This document shows positions 23,245 to 33,653 of a DNA stretch of 45,601 nucleotides, in pieces (the first letter of the stretch is position 1; each line of letters opens with the position of its first letter). Both the position numbers and the translations under genes were made by a program. The stretch is from NCBI GenBank assembly GCA_002118135.1, contig BDIU01000501.1, forward strand, positions 1 to 45,601, given 5' to 3'. The stretch is from Trebouxia sp. TZW2008 (Eukaryota; Chlorophyta; Trebouxiophyceae; Trebouxiales; Trebouxiaceae). Below the pieces are notes generated by a model, which was not told the DNA's origin, did not search any database, and worked only from the letters and a program-made list of their open reading frames with translations.

Positions 23245-25508
23245 TCAGTATGGGCTGTAGTCGTTATGCACGTCGTTATGCACGACAGCATGTTCATTCC
23301 TGGGCTGCAAGGGCGTCTGTTTGAAGGTTGCCATGTGCAACTGCTGGCCGCAATCAAGCGCTGGAATGAGCAGCGCATTGGGGTCTTGAGATGCACCTGG
23401 CATCAAATTTGCTACTGGCCTGCGGTGTTGCTGCTGTTGAGCGGCATGGTGCACTCTCCATTCTACTGATCTATCCATCAAATCGTACACACCCATGACA
23501 GGGTGCTTCTTCTCAGGCTGTACAAGAGCACTAGTGCCTGGCTGAACACCGATGTGGGCTGTCTGTCCTGCTAACCAATGGGCATGCTCTGGGTTGAAAC
23601 CCTGCTCTACTTTGTTGACTTCGCGCATCAGTAGCTCGCGTGCGGCTGACTCACTTGCTGGGACGTGCAATCCTCTGTTGCCACTGCTGAAAGGGCTGGA
23701 CGCATTGCCGCTGAGGACAGTATAGCACTGGGGCTTTGCTTGGTACATGCCCTGCTGGGTTGCTACCAGCCCTGATGCACTGCTAGCTCTGCTTGTTCCA
23801 GCAGTTGCAAATGCGTCTTGCCCATGCTTGGTGGGCCTTACAAGCATGCGAGTGGATGCTGGGCATGGCATAGCGTGCACGCTGTGGCTTCTCACCAGCC
23901 CAGATCGCAAGGTGTTGTTGGGGAAACTAAGGGACTTGAGGGGGGGTGGCTGCATCAGCCCTGAGTCTGGTGATGGCAAGTAGGCTGGGTTTGCATCCTG
24001 CATGCGTGCTGGGACTGACGTCAGCGAGGGGGCTGCAGCTGACATGTATGCTGTTGCTGCAGGTGTCAGCTCTGCACCAAAGCTGTGGGCCGTGTCCTGG
24101 GCTGGTGCGCTGATGCACATTTCAGAGGCTGTGTCCATGCTGACTGCGGCGTGCTGCAATGGTTGTGCTTGTAGCAGCCGCAGGCTGTCTGCGCTCAGCT
24201 GTTGCTCAATCTGCAAATCATGGCACACCCAATTTGAGAGAAGAAACGAAACATGGACAGGAAGACCCTCAATGGCTTTGTACACCATGATTGTGGTGAT
24301 CTGGCTGCCAGGCACAGCAAGGCAAATGACTCAACAGCAGCAAAGACTACATGCCATGCAAGCAGATGATGAGAAGAGCTTGGAGAAGGTGGGCCAATGT
24401 ATGCAAGGAGATCTCAAAGCCCAAACAATTGCTGCAGATGAGACAAAGCTATGCATGCAACAACATTTGTTGGCTACACACAACAGTACATGATGCTTGT
24501 GATCTCCAGGTTCACAATGTGCGCTGCGTGTACATTGCAGCAAACTCGTGCATTCAGCAGCTTCCAGATGAATGCATTGACCCTGAGTGCCACTTACTAC
24601 ACCAGGTGAGTCCTGAGATGTTGCAAGAGGTGCAGGACCTGTTCAAGATCTGGGACTGGAATGTCAGTGAGCCTCACAGCAGTCTGGATGCGATGGCGCA
24701 TTGTTCCAATGACGCCCTCTCGGCGCTTGCAGACAACTGTCAGCTCCCCAATGCATTTGATCAGCATCTGGTTGTGCTGATTCATGCTTTGTGTTTCAAA
24801 GGCAAGCTCTTGATTCTTCTCTGTGATGGCTCTGAGACGCTCGCCTGAGCGCAAGCCGTCAGCCTTGAGCGTAGCTACCTGCAGCAGCAAGAGCTAGTCA
24901 GGCAATTCTGCTGGGCTTCTGTTGGCAAAAGAAGTTTGGGTTGTCGGTTGCAACAATGGTTCAAATGCTGCACTCTATGTCAAAGCTTGTTGATGATGAA
25001 TGAATAATAGAGACGCAAAGGGATGAGCATAACAAAACACCTCTAGTTTCAGTTGCGCCATCTGCTGCTGCTTGCGGTATCTAGTGCGCCTTGCAGACTC
25101 CCTGTTCATCTTGCGCCTGCAAGCACAGCCATGACTTAGCATTCTTGTTACTACCAGCTATATGTGGTAGCTGAGTCAAATGCAAATACTGCAAGCCCAC
25201 AGGTTTGTCAGAGTGAAGAACGGTTCAGCCCATACAGTACTTGAATGAGAAAGGCTCACCGTTTGTCAGCTTGGGTCTCAGCAGTGTCGCTCCAGGTGTT
25301 TTGAGGAGCCTCGTCAAAATCTTGATTATGCCGATCCTCACTCAAAGTATGACTGCCGCTCTCCTGCACCACGTTTGCAACAGAATAAAGGTGCCGTGCT
25401 ATCCACATGTGAACAGTAGTGTCTACTCAAACACGGCGCAGACCTGCATTGCATCTTGTGCGGGAGAGTTGTCTGTGTCTTCCATCAGCCTAGCAGGCGT
25501 TTTGACAG
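23245..25508 (-). CDS. bZIP transcription factor (N-terminal exon not resolved)
   Basis: Exons 25508-25444, 25363-25260, 25116-25041, 24878-24603 and 24210-23245 keep phase (about 495 residues without the first exon). The basic region is DKRRKMNRESARRTRYRK, with the invariant N-x7-R. A Leu follows ten residues after that Arg (MAQL), and heptads continue across the next intron through VATLKADGLR and AITEKNQELAFETQSMNQ. This is a DNA-binding bZIP dimer with a long coiled coil, presumably nuclear. The last 321 residues are low-complexity, rich in Ser, Ala, Pro and Gln, ending NDVHNDYSPY, and could be a regulatory or activation region. The N-terminal part is acidic (EDTDNSPAQDAM). The 25508 edge is an acceptor in phase 1, so at least one exon lies upstream. 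CpG-rich DNA at 25780-26420 is the likely start region. Confidence 0.85.
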
Positions 25509-27530
25509 CTGCAATGCAGCAACACGCTGTGTGAAGGCTGTACATGCAGAAAAACAGCAGCAAGTGGCTTTTAGCTATCCACAGCTCACCTATTCCTGTA
25601 GGGCTATGGTGATGCACTTGACCACCCCCAAGTTTGAGCATGTGAACGTGTATGCTGCAACACTGTGCACAACCAAGCTGAGTCAGCCTGTGCTCGCCGT
25701 GACGTACTATGATTCTATGAAGCAGCGTTGCCTACACCTGTACCAACAAACAATTGTGAGGAGCAATAGTTTGAACCACAATGGCTCAGCGTCAGGCAGG
25801 ACGCCCGTCGAGCGGAATCGAGCGTCTGTATCAGATTGACGATGGCTCACATGCGTTCTCAAAACGATGCGGGCATATACCACATCCGTGCTGTATCCGA
25901 CAAGGGACGGGTGGCACGCGCTCAGCTTCAACACAGGCGGACCAAGATGCTGCAAAGATCAATCGATAAATGCGACAACGCAACGAGCGACTGACGTTGC
26001 GCGACACAGACGCAAGTAGAGGCTCAATTGTTTTGTGCTGGAGGAACTTGCTTGTGTTGCAGGATAAATCGAAACAAGCTGCAAGCAACGACAGGCCTTG
26101 TGACGCTAGTGCCCTTGCTGGCGCTCGCAGCTGATGGCTAAACGAACACGACTGCGATCCAGTAGACTTGTGGCACACGCGGTCAGCTCGCACATGAGAG
26201 CACCAGATTTGTGTTGGTTGAGTCAAGGCTCCCAGAGATGGTGAAGTGGCTAGGTTGCCACCCGTGTATACTTTGCAGCACTAGCAGACGGCACTGCCTC
26301 TGCAGATTGCACCAGCAATGCCGCACATCGCAGCTGTCTCAACGCTGAGGTATTGCGGCACTCACGACATTGCTTATCTATGGCGCCGGGCCCGCGAACA
26401 GGATCAGTAGCTGGTAGCCATTTGACTGAAAACTCGCAATTCTTGAAACCTATTTTAACTCCCTTGGCACCCTCATTTGGCTTTTAAATGCATCAAAATG
26501 AGACTTTTGCTGAGATCATGATTGTCACCACGTGAGGCAGCTCATTCTTCGTAGATCGCGAGTTTGTTGCATCAGAAGCCGACAGCTGGGCCTTATCTGC
26601 TTTGACGATCGTTGGCTCATGCTTCCGTTTGACTGCAGCCTGCAAGCAGGAGCGTCATCAGTGTAGGGACGGTGTGGCTTTTGAGTTTAGCATCAGAGCA
26701 TACAGCGCATGGCTGCCCATGCAAGCTTTATTGGCTCAAGAAAGAGGAGCCCACGCTTCAACGTGATTCAACATGCTCATGGTACAAAAGTATTCTCTGC
26801 TTTTCAGCAGTGTCGACCGTATGCACTGTCGTTACACCAAAATGGCCAACTTTCCTTAACATTGCCGCACGAGCTGATCATGAAAGCTTACAAACGAGAC
26901 ACGATGCATCTGCCAACCAATTGTGCGTGTACATGCATGTACAATCAGGTAGATTTTGAACAGATTAGGGCTCTCGATGACAGACACAGGCAGCAGCCTT
27001 CAAATTACTACTTTGAGGCTGCATCGTAGCCCATGAACCTGACTTGACTCAGCATGAACGTGCACAGAAATGCTTTCAGAAAACGCATTGCCGAGTTGCA
27101 ATGTCGCGCACGCGTAGCTGCTGTTGCAGTCTAACAAAGCCAACATGCAAGTGCATCATCAGCTGCGGGCATTGGTAACGGACGAAGAAATTCCGGTTAA
27201 ACCAGCGTCACCATACGCGCTATGACCTGAGGCAGGTTCACTAAACTTCCTCACGCAGGGATAATCACCAGCTCAAGACGAGTGCCAACTTCCTCTGGTG
27301 CGTAAGAGGTGGAGCCTGAATGATCACGATCGCTCGCAGCAGAATTGACTCTCGTGTGTGCATCGTTTTGAGCTTGAGTTGCTGCAGCTGACGTAAGGCC
27401 GCACACACCACCCCGCACATAGAGAGAGAGAAAATAATTTTACATCCCTCGGCCTACGAGAACGGGCATGTGGTAGCTCAAGCAACCGTGTCTTGTTCAG
27501 CAACGGCGCTCTACTTCGTTCTCAAGATTC
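25509..27530. other. CpG-rich promoter region and unidentified open frames
   Basis: The stretch 25780-26420 is CpG-rich (gggacgggtggcacgcgctc near 25902, tggcgccgggcccgcgaac near 26380) and probably holds the bZIP promoter and first exon. A second CpG-rich patch lies at 27040-27420 (gtcgcgcacgcgtagctg near 27102). Between them a plus-strand open frame, 26709-27029 (106 codons, starts MAAHASFIGSRKRSPRF), has no recognisable domain and may be chance or an exon of an unseen gene. A short (ga)n run lies at 27420-27430. Confidence 0.4.
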
Positions 27531-27700
27531 TACAGTAAACTCTCTTTGTTACGACTGCTTTGGTCACCAAGAATCTTGTCCTTACATCGAATTGTCCTTA
27601 CTCAGAGGGACCAGTGCAGCCAGAATACAGTGATTGGTTACCAATGGCGTTGTCCTTATATCGATTACATCGAGTGTCCTTACCAAGAGAGTTTACTGTA
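27531..27700 (+). mobile_element. Intact MITE with TA ends (Tc1/mariner-pogo type)
   Basis: This 170-bp element starts TACAGTAAACTCTCTT and ends AAGAGAGTTTACTGTA, a perfect inverted repeat of 16 bases including the terminal TA, which is probably the duplicated target site. Inside are repeated blocks such as gtccttacatcgaattgtcc and gtccttatatcg. It has no coding capacity. TA target duplication and CAG-starting ends fit the Tc1/mariner-pogo superfamily. CG pairs are still present, unlike in the three other copies in this window (4653-4833, 18309-18475, 30219-30343). Confidence 0.85.
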
Positions 27701-27914
27701 CTTGTATCGGCGCTCAGGAACGCTTCCGGTACTGATCCGCTACGTTCATTGCCACTCCCCACGTGGGTGATCTTTGAAAGCTAGGCAAGAAACCCAGACC
27801 GGGCTGAAGGCTGTCGCACTTCAAGGTTGGCGGAAGCAGACGTGATCAGCCTTACAACCGCTTGCTGTATCGACTGAGGACTGTGTGTTTACAGGTCGTT
27901 GTGCAGGATAGTTT

Positions 27915-28298
27915 GTGACGTCACTTCGCAGAGCTGTCATCATGTCGAGAACTCAGATGATGTGCTCTGCCATCATGTTGAGTCAACGGCAAGCAGCTGC
28001 AATGCTTGCCAAGCCAATGGCTGATGCAACTCTTAAATGCATCATGCACGTGTGCAAGAAGTACTGTCGAATCGATCTATCTGTACATGCCAAGCTTAAG
28101 TGGCGCAAGTTACGCCTACTTCAATGCAATGATGAACAAACATGGTTGCACTTTGTAAGCGCCAGGCTTGCAGGCGCATGTGATGAGCAGCAAAACTTCA
28201 AAGAGCGTTCAAGGGAAACAACCCTGTTTGCCTCCAGTCTCGTGATGCGTATGAGGCATTGCTCCCTGAGGTACTTCAGCTCCACCTGCATGCCATGA
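27915..28298 (+). CDS. Hypothetical open frame, unidentified
   Basis: The open frame is 127 codons long. It begins with an ATG-containing stretch rich in Met, Arg and Ser and has a basic middle (LKCIMHVCKKYCRIDLS, AKLKWRKLRLLQ). I recognise no family and see no clear splice sites or neighbours that support it. It could be a chance frame, an exon or a single-exon gene. The gap 28299-28769 after it shows only the PDH E1 beta 3' flank and a CACGTG palindrome (ggtcacgtgacg, about 28396). Confidence 0.2.
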   Translation: MTSLRRAVIMSRTQMMCSAIMLSQRQAAAMLAKPMADATLKCIMHVCKKYCRIDLSVHAKLKWRKLRLLQCNDEQTWLHFVSARLAGACDEQQNFKERSRETTLFASSLVMRMRHCSLRYFSSTCMP

Positions 28299-28769
28299 CG
28301 TCAATGCTTCGCTGCTGTTTGACTAGGCTCAGCACCTTTTGGCGGTCTAATCTGAAGTGGTGCCGAATCTGGTTTCGGCGCGTTCTGGCAGGGTGGTCAC
28401 GTGACGGCCAGAACTGTCCAGAACTCAGCCAGAACGGGATTTTACATGCTTTAGCCAGCCAATAAGGCTGATCACATGTGCCACACTGTGGCAATGACTA
28501 TAAGTCCGTGAAATTCAGGCAGTGTATGACATACGGCAACCTCTAACCCATGCTTATATGCTGAGTGCATCGCAGTTGTCACGAGCACTTGCGTGTGTGA
28601 ACAAACAAATACTGGTCTCTCATCTCAATCCTGACATTTGCAGAACACTCAACAAACTGAAACAAATCCTTGCTCTCTACACTCGTTCGCTCGCGTTGTG
28701 ACTCAGTTGCTGTGACAAAGAATGGCATTGTCTGTAGCTGTAGTTTCTGCACCCTCCCAACTGCTAGGC

Positions 28770-31504
28770 TCATGCCAACACAGGAGCTCCAGACACAACA
28801 CGCTGTACTGCAGCTGCTACTTCCTCAGGTTGTACAATGGTTGCTGCCTCCAACTCAAAAGCATATGCAGTAGGCACATCCTGGCTGCTGAGTCTCACAA
28901 CCTGCATCCACCACATATGCTGTCTATCATGTGCAAGTGGTGGCGATTCACTGCAATGCTGTGAGGGAAGGGTGCACAAGGGGTTTCGCGCTGGTGCAAG
29001 AGACACAGTAGCCTGTGCACATTGTAAGACTGATTTGTGAGCAGGCAGGCAGCAGTCATGATGTGAGCGTTCACGGCTGCTTCCTATCACAGCGGCATCA
29101 CAAACAGAGTGCAAAGATAGATGTGCTGCTGACACATGATATTCTGCTTATGCAGCTCAACTCTTCAGGTCTGTAAGCCAACCACTAAGAACTAGCCTCG
29201 CATACAGTCAAATTCGGAATGTGCTCACGGGAGGTCCGCCAATGCATGCAGAACTACTCCAAAGGGCAGCAGGTTGCATGGAGTATGATTTGACATACTG
29301 TAGTAGACACTGCAGTCTTGAAATGCAATACGGGTGACACTGACCTCGTGATCCAACTCATTGAAGAGGGACTCATTGATGACAGCTGAGAGCGAAGCCC
29401 CAATGCCTCCTGTCTTCATGCATTCCTCCACAATGATGCACTTGCGTGTCTTCTTGATGCTTCTTGTGATAGCTTCCAAGTCAAATGGCTTCAGACTGAT
29501 TAGGTCGATCACCTGAGAAACATGAGTGGTCATCACACTGGCTACAAAACAACTGAATGCATGCCTGCGCAAGACTGCAGCAGCAGCAGCAGTTGCGACA
29601 TTCATGTAAGCATCAAGGTCTGGCCCATGACAGAGCATGCAATCATGTCAGCTAGTCCTAGCTTTGCATTCCTGTCATCATTTGCAAATTGTCAGCTGCA
29701 TTTGGCTTTGTCAACACTCTGGCAATTCTTCTCAGCAATCACTACACAAATGCTGCTGCCAACTTGAGGGTCCATCACGTGATGGAGAACACCACATTGT
29801 GAACTGCGCTCACTTGAAAGCTAGACTCCCTTCTGATATCTAGTCTCAGCAGTCAAAGCACCAGTTTGGGTTCGCACCTCAGGGTCAAAGCCCTGCTTCT
29901 CTAGGGTCTGCACCGCTTGCATGACCACGTACCGCATGCGGCTGTAGCACAGGATGGTGACATCACCTCCTTCTCGCACTAGCTCTGCTTTCTCCAGAGG
30001 CTGGTAGTATCCTTCTTGTGTCTCACCTGCAATCAGTCATGTGTACATTGTGAGTCTCTTCCTTGAAAACTTCTCTGACAGCATCACAGTCGAATGCAGA
30101 GGCAGGATCAAGTTTCACAGTATGCATGAGAAGTTATAGTTGAAAGCTGCACTTTGAGATGTCTAATGCCTGCTGAGGTAAGACACAGTAAGTTCTTGAT
30201 GTAACAACTGCATTGATTACAGAAACGTCCTGACGTCGAACTATCTTTACTCAGAAGTACCACTCTAGTCAGACTGCAGTGATTGGTTCCCAGTTGCATT
30301 GTCCTTATATCAAGAATGTCCTGATGTCAAGAGATCACTATACATGTCCCCTCAGTCCAAAGAAGTGCTACTCATCAGCGCAAGTCCAGGCTGTTGTTGC
30401 AACAATCAATGTCCTACTATGTCAATATGCCTTTGCACCAGAGTCAGTAACACGCTGAGAACATCACATCTGTGCACCTGCAGAATGATAGCACGCATGA
30501 AGAAGACGTTGGCAAAGCCTGCTGCGGCTGCAACATGAGCGCATGACAGGAGCCAATGTCCCTCACTGAAATTAAAAAACACATAAGCAAACACTGCAAG
30601 GTGCAGGAAACCTTGTGCTGGCAAATAGGTCAAGCAAGCCGCATACCTGACATGATACAGAAGCACATGCTCAAAGAAGATGATAGGGTTGTTGCTGCAG
30701 ATGGCAGATTGCAGCAGTGCCTTGGAGATGGCCACAGTGGAGCAGGCCACCAGCCGTGGATGGCAGAATTTCCTTCCACACCATACAAGAGGACATGCCC
30801 AGTGCTGATAGCAGACTCACCTTTCACGTTGTATAGAAGCACATGTTCAAAGAAGATGATGGGGTTGTCGCTCCTGATGGCAGATTTCAACAAAGCCTTA
30901 GAGTTTGCCACTGTGGAGCAGGCCACCAGCTGCACCCCAGGAATACTCTGAAAGTAGCTTTCCAGACGCTGACTGTGCTCAGCCCCCAGCTGACGTCCCA
31001 CCCCGCCTGGACCCCTAATTACCACTGGCACCTGCAGCAGGCTTTGTAATGGGTGGCATCAACTAGCACAGGAGCCCTGCAAAATATTTATGGTGTTGAT
31101 GCTGTCACAGGACAAGCTCTGAAAGCAGCTCTGCAAACGCTGGCTGTGCACGGCGCCCGACTGACGCCCCACACCCCTTGGGCCCCTGATCACCACTGGC
31201 ACCTGCAGCGGGCATCAGACTATTGCACTCACAAGCTTGAAAATCCTGCAAAGCAGGCTTGGTATCAACTCTGTCACAAAACAAGCTCTGGAAGTAGCTG
31301 TGAAGGCGCTGGCTGTGCTCAGCCCCAACTGATGCCCCAGCCCGCCTGGACCCCTAATCACCACTGGCACCTGCAGCAGGCATTGTGTTGTGGTTTGTGT
31401 GAAGACTTCTGCAAACAAGCTTTGATGTTAACGCTGTCACATCAGACGCTCTGAACGCAGCTCTCGAGGCGCTGGCTGTGCTGAGCCCCAACTGTCACCC
31501 CAAC

Positions 31505-31537
<33 letters not shown>

Positions 31538-33203
31538 NNCCCAACTGCCCCCCCAACCCCCCCCCCCCCCTCCACCTCACTCCTCCTCAGGACCCCTGAT
31601 CACCACTGGCACCTGCAGCAGGCAATATGATCTGACACAAACGAGCTTGAGGTTCCTGCCACATAAAATCCTCAGACTGCTGCAAACTCCAGGCCTTTGA
31701 TCATCACTAGCATTTGCAGCAGGCACGACACTGTAAGGCACAAATAAATTTGATGTGCAAACATGTTCCAGGGCCCCTTATCACCACTGACACCTGCAGC
31801 AGGCACCCTCATCTGACACAGGGAAGCTTGAGACCAATGCCACGCCCTCAGCCTTCAGATCACCAATGGCAATTGCATTAGACACCCTGATGTAGTTTGA
31901 TCCTGGTTCTTGCACAGAACGAGCCGCTTAACCCTTCAGGTGCTGGACCGATGTGACCGTAGCAAATTTGCAACATAGCTTCCGTCAGCTAAGGTCATTG
32001 GACAATGCACTTGCTAGCATTGTCAGCTTCAGAAATTTCACACAAAATGTGCTTATGTGCATGGCCTTCAGCATCAGTACAGTTAGCTTTTACTGATGGT
32101 CTGCCGGCAACCTACAGAGCACCTTCTGACTGACGAGCAGCTGCAAATAACAGCTTGTCCAGTCCAAAGAAACTGCAGCCAGGATTGCAGCCATAAAACA
32201 ACATGCCACTGGCGGATAAATTACCTTGTATTGGCCTCCAGAAGTGTAGTGGAGCATGCCAGCATTGTTGGATATCTGGTTGTAGGCAAGCAGCAAGAAA
32301 CCCATGTTCATTCCCTCAATGATGGGCCTCAGACCTGTCATGGCTGCACCAATGCCCATGCCCATGAACCCATTTTCTGCATTGGCAGCTCAGTTTGAAC
32401 AGCCAAATGCCAGCTGTCTGGCTGAGCAATGGATTGCGAGCAACAAGGCATTCAGGCGTTTTGGGCTTGAAGGCTCGTAGTATCAATGTAGTGGAGTCTC
32501 ACATATCAGTGTCCTGCATCTATGTTCGTTGGGCTGTTATACTCACCACAGATTGGGGTATCTAACAACCGAAAGTCGCCATACTTCTTATGCAAGTCAT
32601 AGGTGACCTTGTATGACCCGCCGTAATGACCAACATCCTCCCCTGCAAAGCACGTGCTAAGCATTGTGATTGCTGCAGATATGTATGCTGGCATCAGCTG
32701 TGCCTGATCATCACAGCAGATACAACGTGTTGTTAATTTGATCACCGGAAGGTCAACATACCAATAACGCAGACATTTGGGTCCTTTTCCATCTCTTCGT
32801 CTACAGCCTCGCGTAGAGCCTCCCACATAAGCTTGCCTTTCTTATCTTTTGCTGCTGCTACTTGCAAGTGACCGCGACCTCTTCTTGCTGCAAGCAATGC
32901 AAGGGTGAAGCAAGATTGCTACCGTGCTGATCTTTACTGGGCAGGACGTCCTTGCAGGAAGACACTAGCATTGTGCTTGTACGAGCGCCGCAAAGTATGC
33001 ATGAGCCGCTTTGCCATGCTGAAACGTGCGTGTTTGCGCCGAATGCGGAAAGGGTCAACCATACCAGCATGCCGTAGAGGTTGCCGCGCCAGCTGCAGCC
33101 GAGTGCTCACGAGCTGCGGTCGAACAGTACTCGACTGGTGTTGGTGACACTGTGGTGCATAGCAAGAGACTTGGCGTGCCGATGGAAGCTGCAGCTGAAG
33201 CAT
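28770..33203 (-). CDS. Pyruvate dehydrogenase E1 component beta subunit, plastid type
   Basis: Exons 33203-32966, 32887-32762, 32642-32547, 32376-32225, 31031-30821, 30026-29878, 29512-29345 and 28901-28770 keep phase: 423 residues, close to the plant plastid form. Recognisable blocks: [150 protein letters not shown] and [20 protein letters not shown]. With E1 alpha it forms the thiamine-diphosphate enzyme that decarboxylates pyruvate to supply acetyl-CoA for plastid fatty acid synthesis. The first exon is inferred from phase and transit-like composition; its donor (aatgcta|gtgtct) is less certain. Introns around exon 5 hold many partial copies of that exon, a C homopolymer and a MITE. Confidence 0.94.
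30219..30343 (+). mobile_element. Decayed, shortened MITE in a PDH intron
   Basis: It matches the 27531 element from its middle part: gtcgaactatctttactcag, the cagtgattggttcc core, ttgcattgtccttatatc and an end resembling agagatcacta. The outer 5' part is deleted. It lies in the intron between exons 5 and 6 of PDH E1 beta. Confidence 0.72.
30644..30815 (-). pseudogene. Partial copies of the 3' half of PDH E1 beta exon 5
   Basis: The block 30650-30755 copies 30828-30930 of the true exon (plus strand: gaagcacatgctcaaagaag against gaagcacatgttcaaagaag, then the gtggagcaggccaccag block). A second shorter copy at about 30770-30815 ends at the same actcac donor region. In transcript direction both lie downstream of the intact exon. 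Confidence 0.8.
31091..31880 (-). pseudogene. Array of partial copies of the 5' half of PDH E1 beta exon 5
   Basis: The plus-strand block atcaccactggcacctgcag, the acceptor side of the exon, recurs with its exon half at about 31120-31215, 31287-31381 and 31449-31622. Shorter, more decayed copies follow at about 31660-31722, 31768-31803 and 31853-31880. In transcript direction all lie upstream of the intact exon 31031-30821. The nearest copy reads [20 protein letters not shown] without a stop. The second has lost one G in a G run and is frameshifted. The third is disrupted by the poly-C expansion. Spacing is roughly 170-240 bp, then 80-100 bp. Confidence 0.85.
31506..31537 (+). repeat. Poly-C tract with undetermined bases, inside an exon copy
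   Basis: A C run ends at NN (31538-31539) and is followed by more C-rich sequence to about 31571. It sits inside the third partial exon copy, where the true exon has the G-rich codons for GPGGVG (on the transcript strand), so it looks like a slippage expansion of that site. On the transcript strand it is poly-G. Confidence 0.85.
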
Positions 33204-33653
33204 CGCTCGGGTGCCTCCGCCGGTTTGCCCTTTGCCTCAGCAGCAGCTACAGCTGGTGTGCGCAGGTCAACGTTTTATTGGATTTGGTAGTGTGACGTAG
33301 CGTCGGCTGCGCGCACGGCCTGTCGGCGTTCACCGCGAGTGGTAGCTGAGACCAATCAAGCTGTTGCGACCATCCAGTCTCGCAGAACGGGAAGACCAAT
33401 CGACCCGACGGTGTAACGCTTACCTTAACTGAAGATGCACACCTGAACGCAAATGCACAGAATTTGCAACGTGTCTGCAGGGGCTCGGTGGCTAGCATCG
33501 ACTGTCTATCTGACCTTGATATGTCTGCAATGCTCTGGCATCGCTGTATTGTTTCTTCCGCCCAGATGTGACTTCAAGCAAGCAGAGTGCCATGTGTCAG
33601 CTACCTAGGCTTTTGATCTGAGTCTACGTTCGGTACAAGTCAACAACGTGACA
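33204..33653. promoter_or_regulatory. Divergent promoter between PDH E1 beta and the ankyrin gene
   Basis: A 450-bp gap between divergent starts with raised CpG (gtagcgtcggctgcgcgcac at 33297, gaccaatcgacccgacgg at 33393). No specific regulatory site is recognised. Part of it must be 5' untranslated sequence of either gene. Confidence 0.6.
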
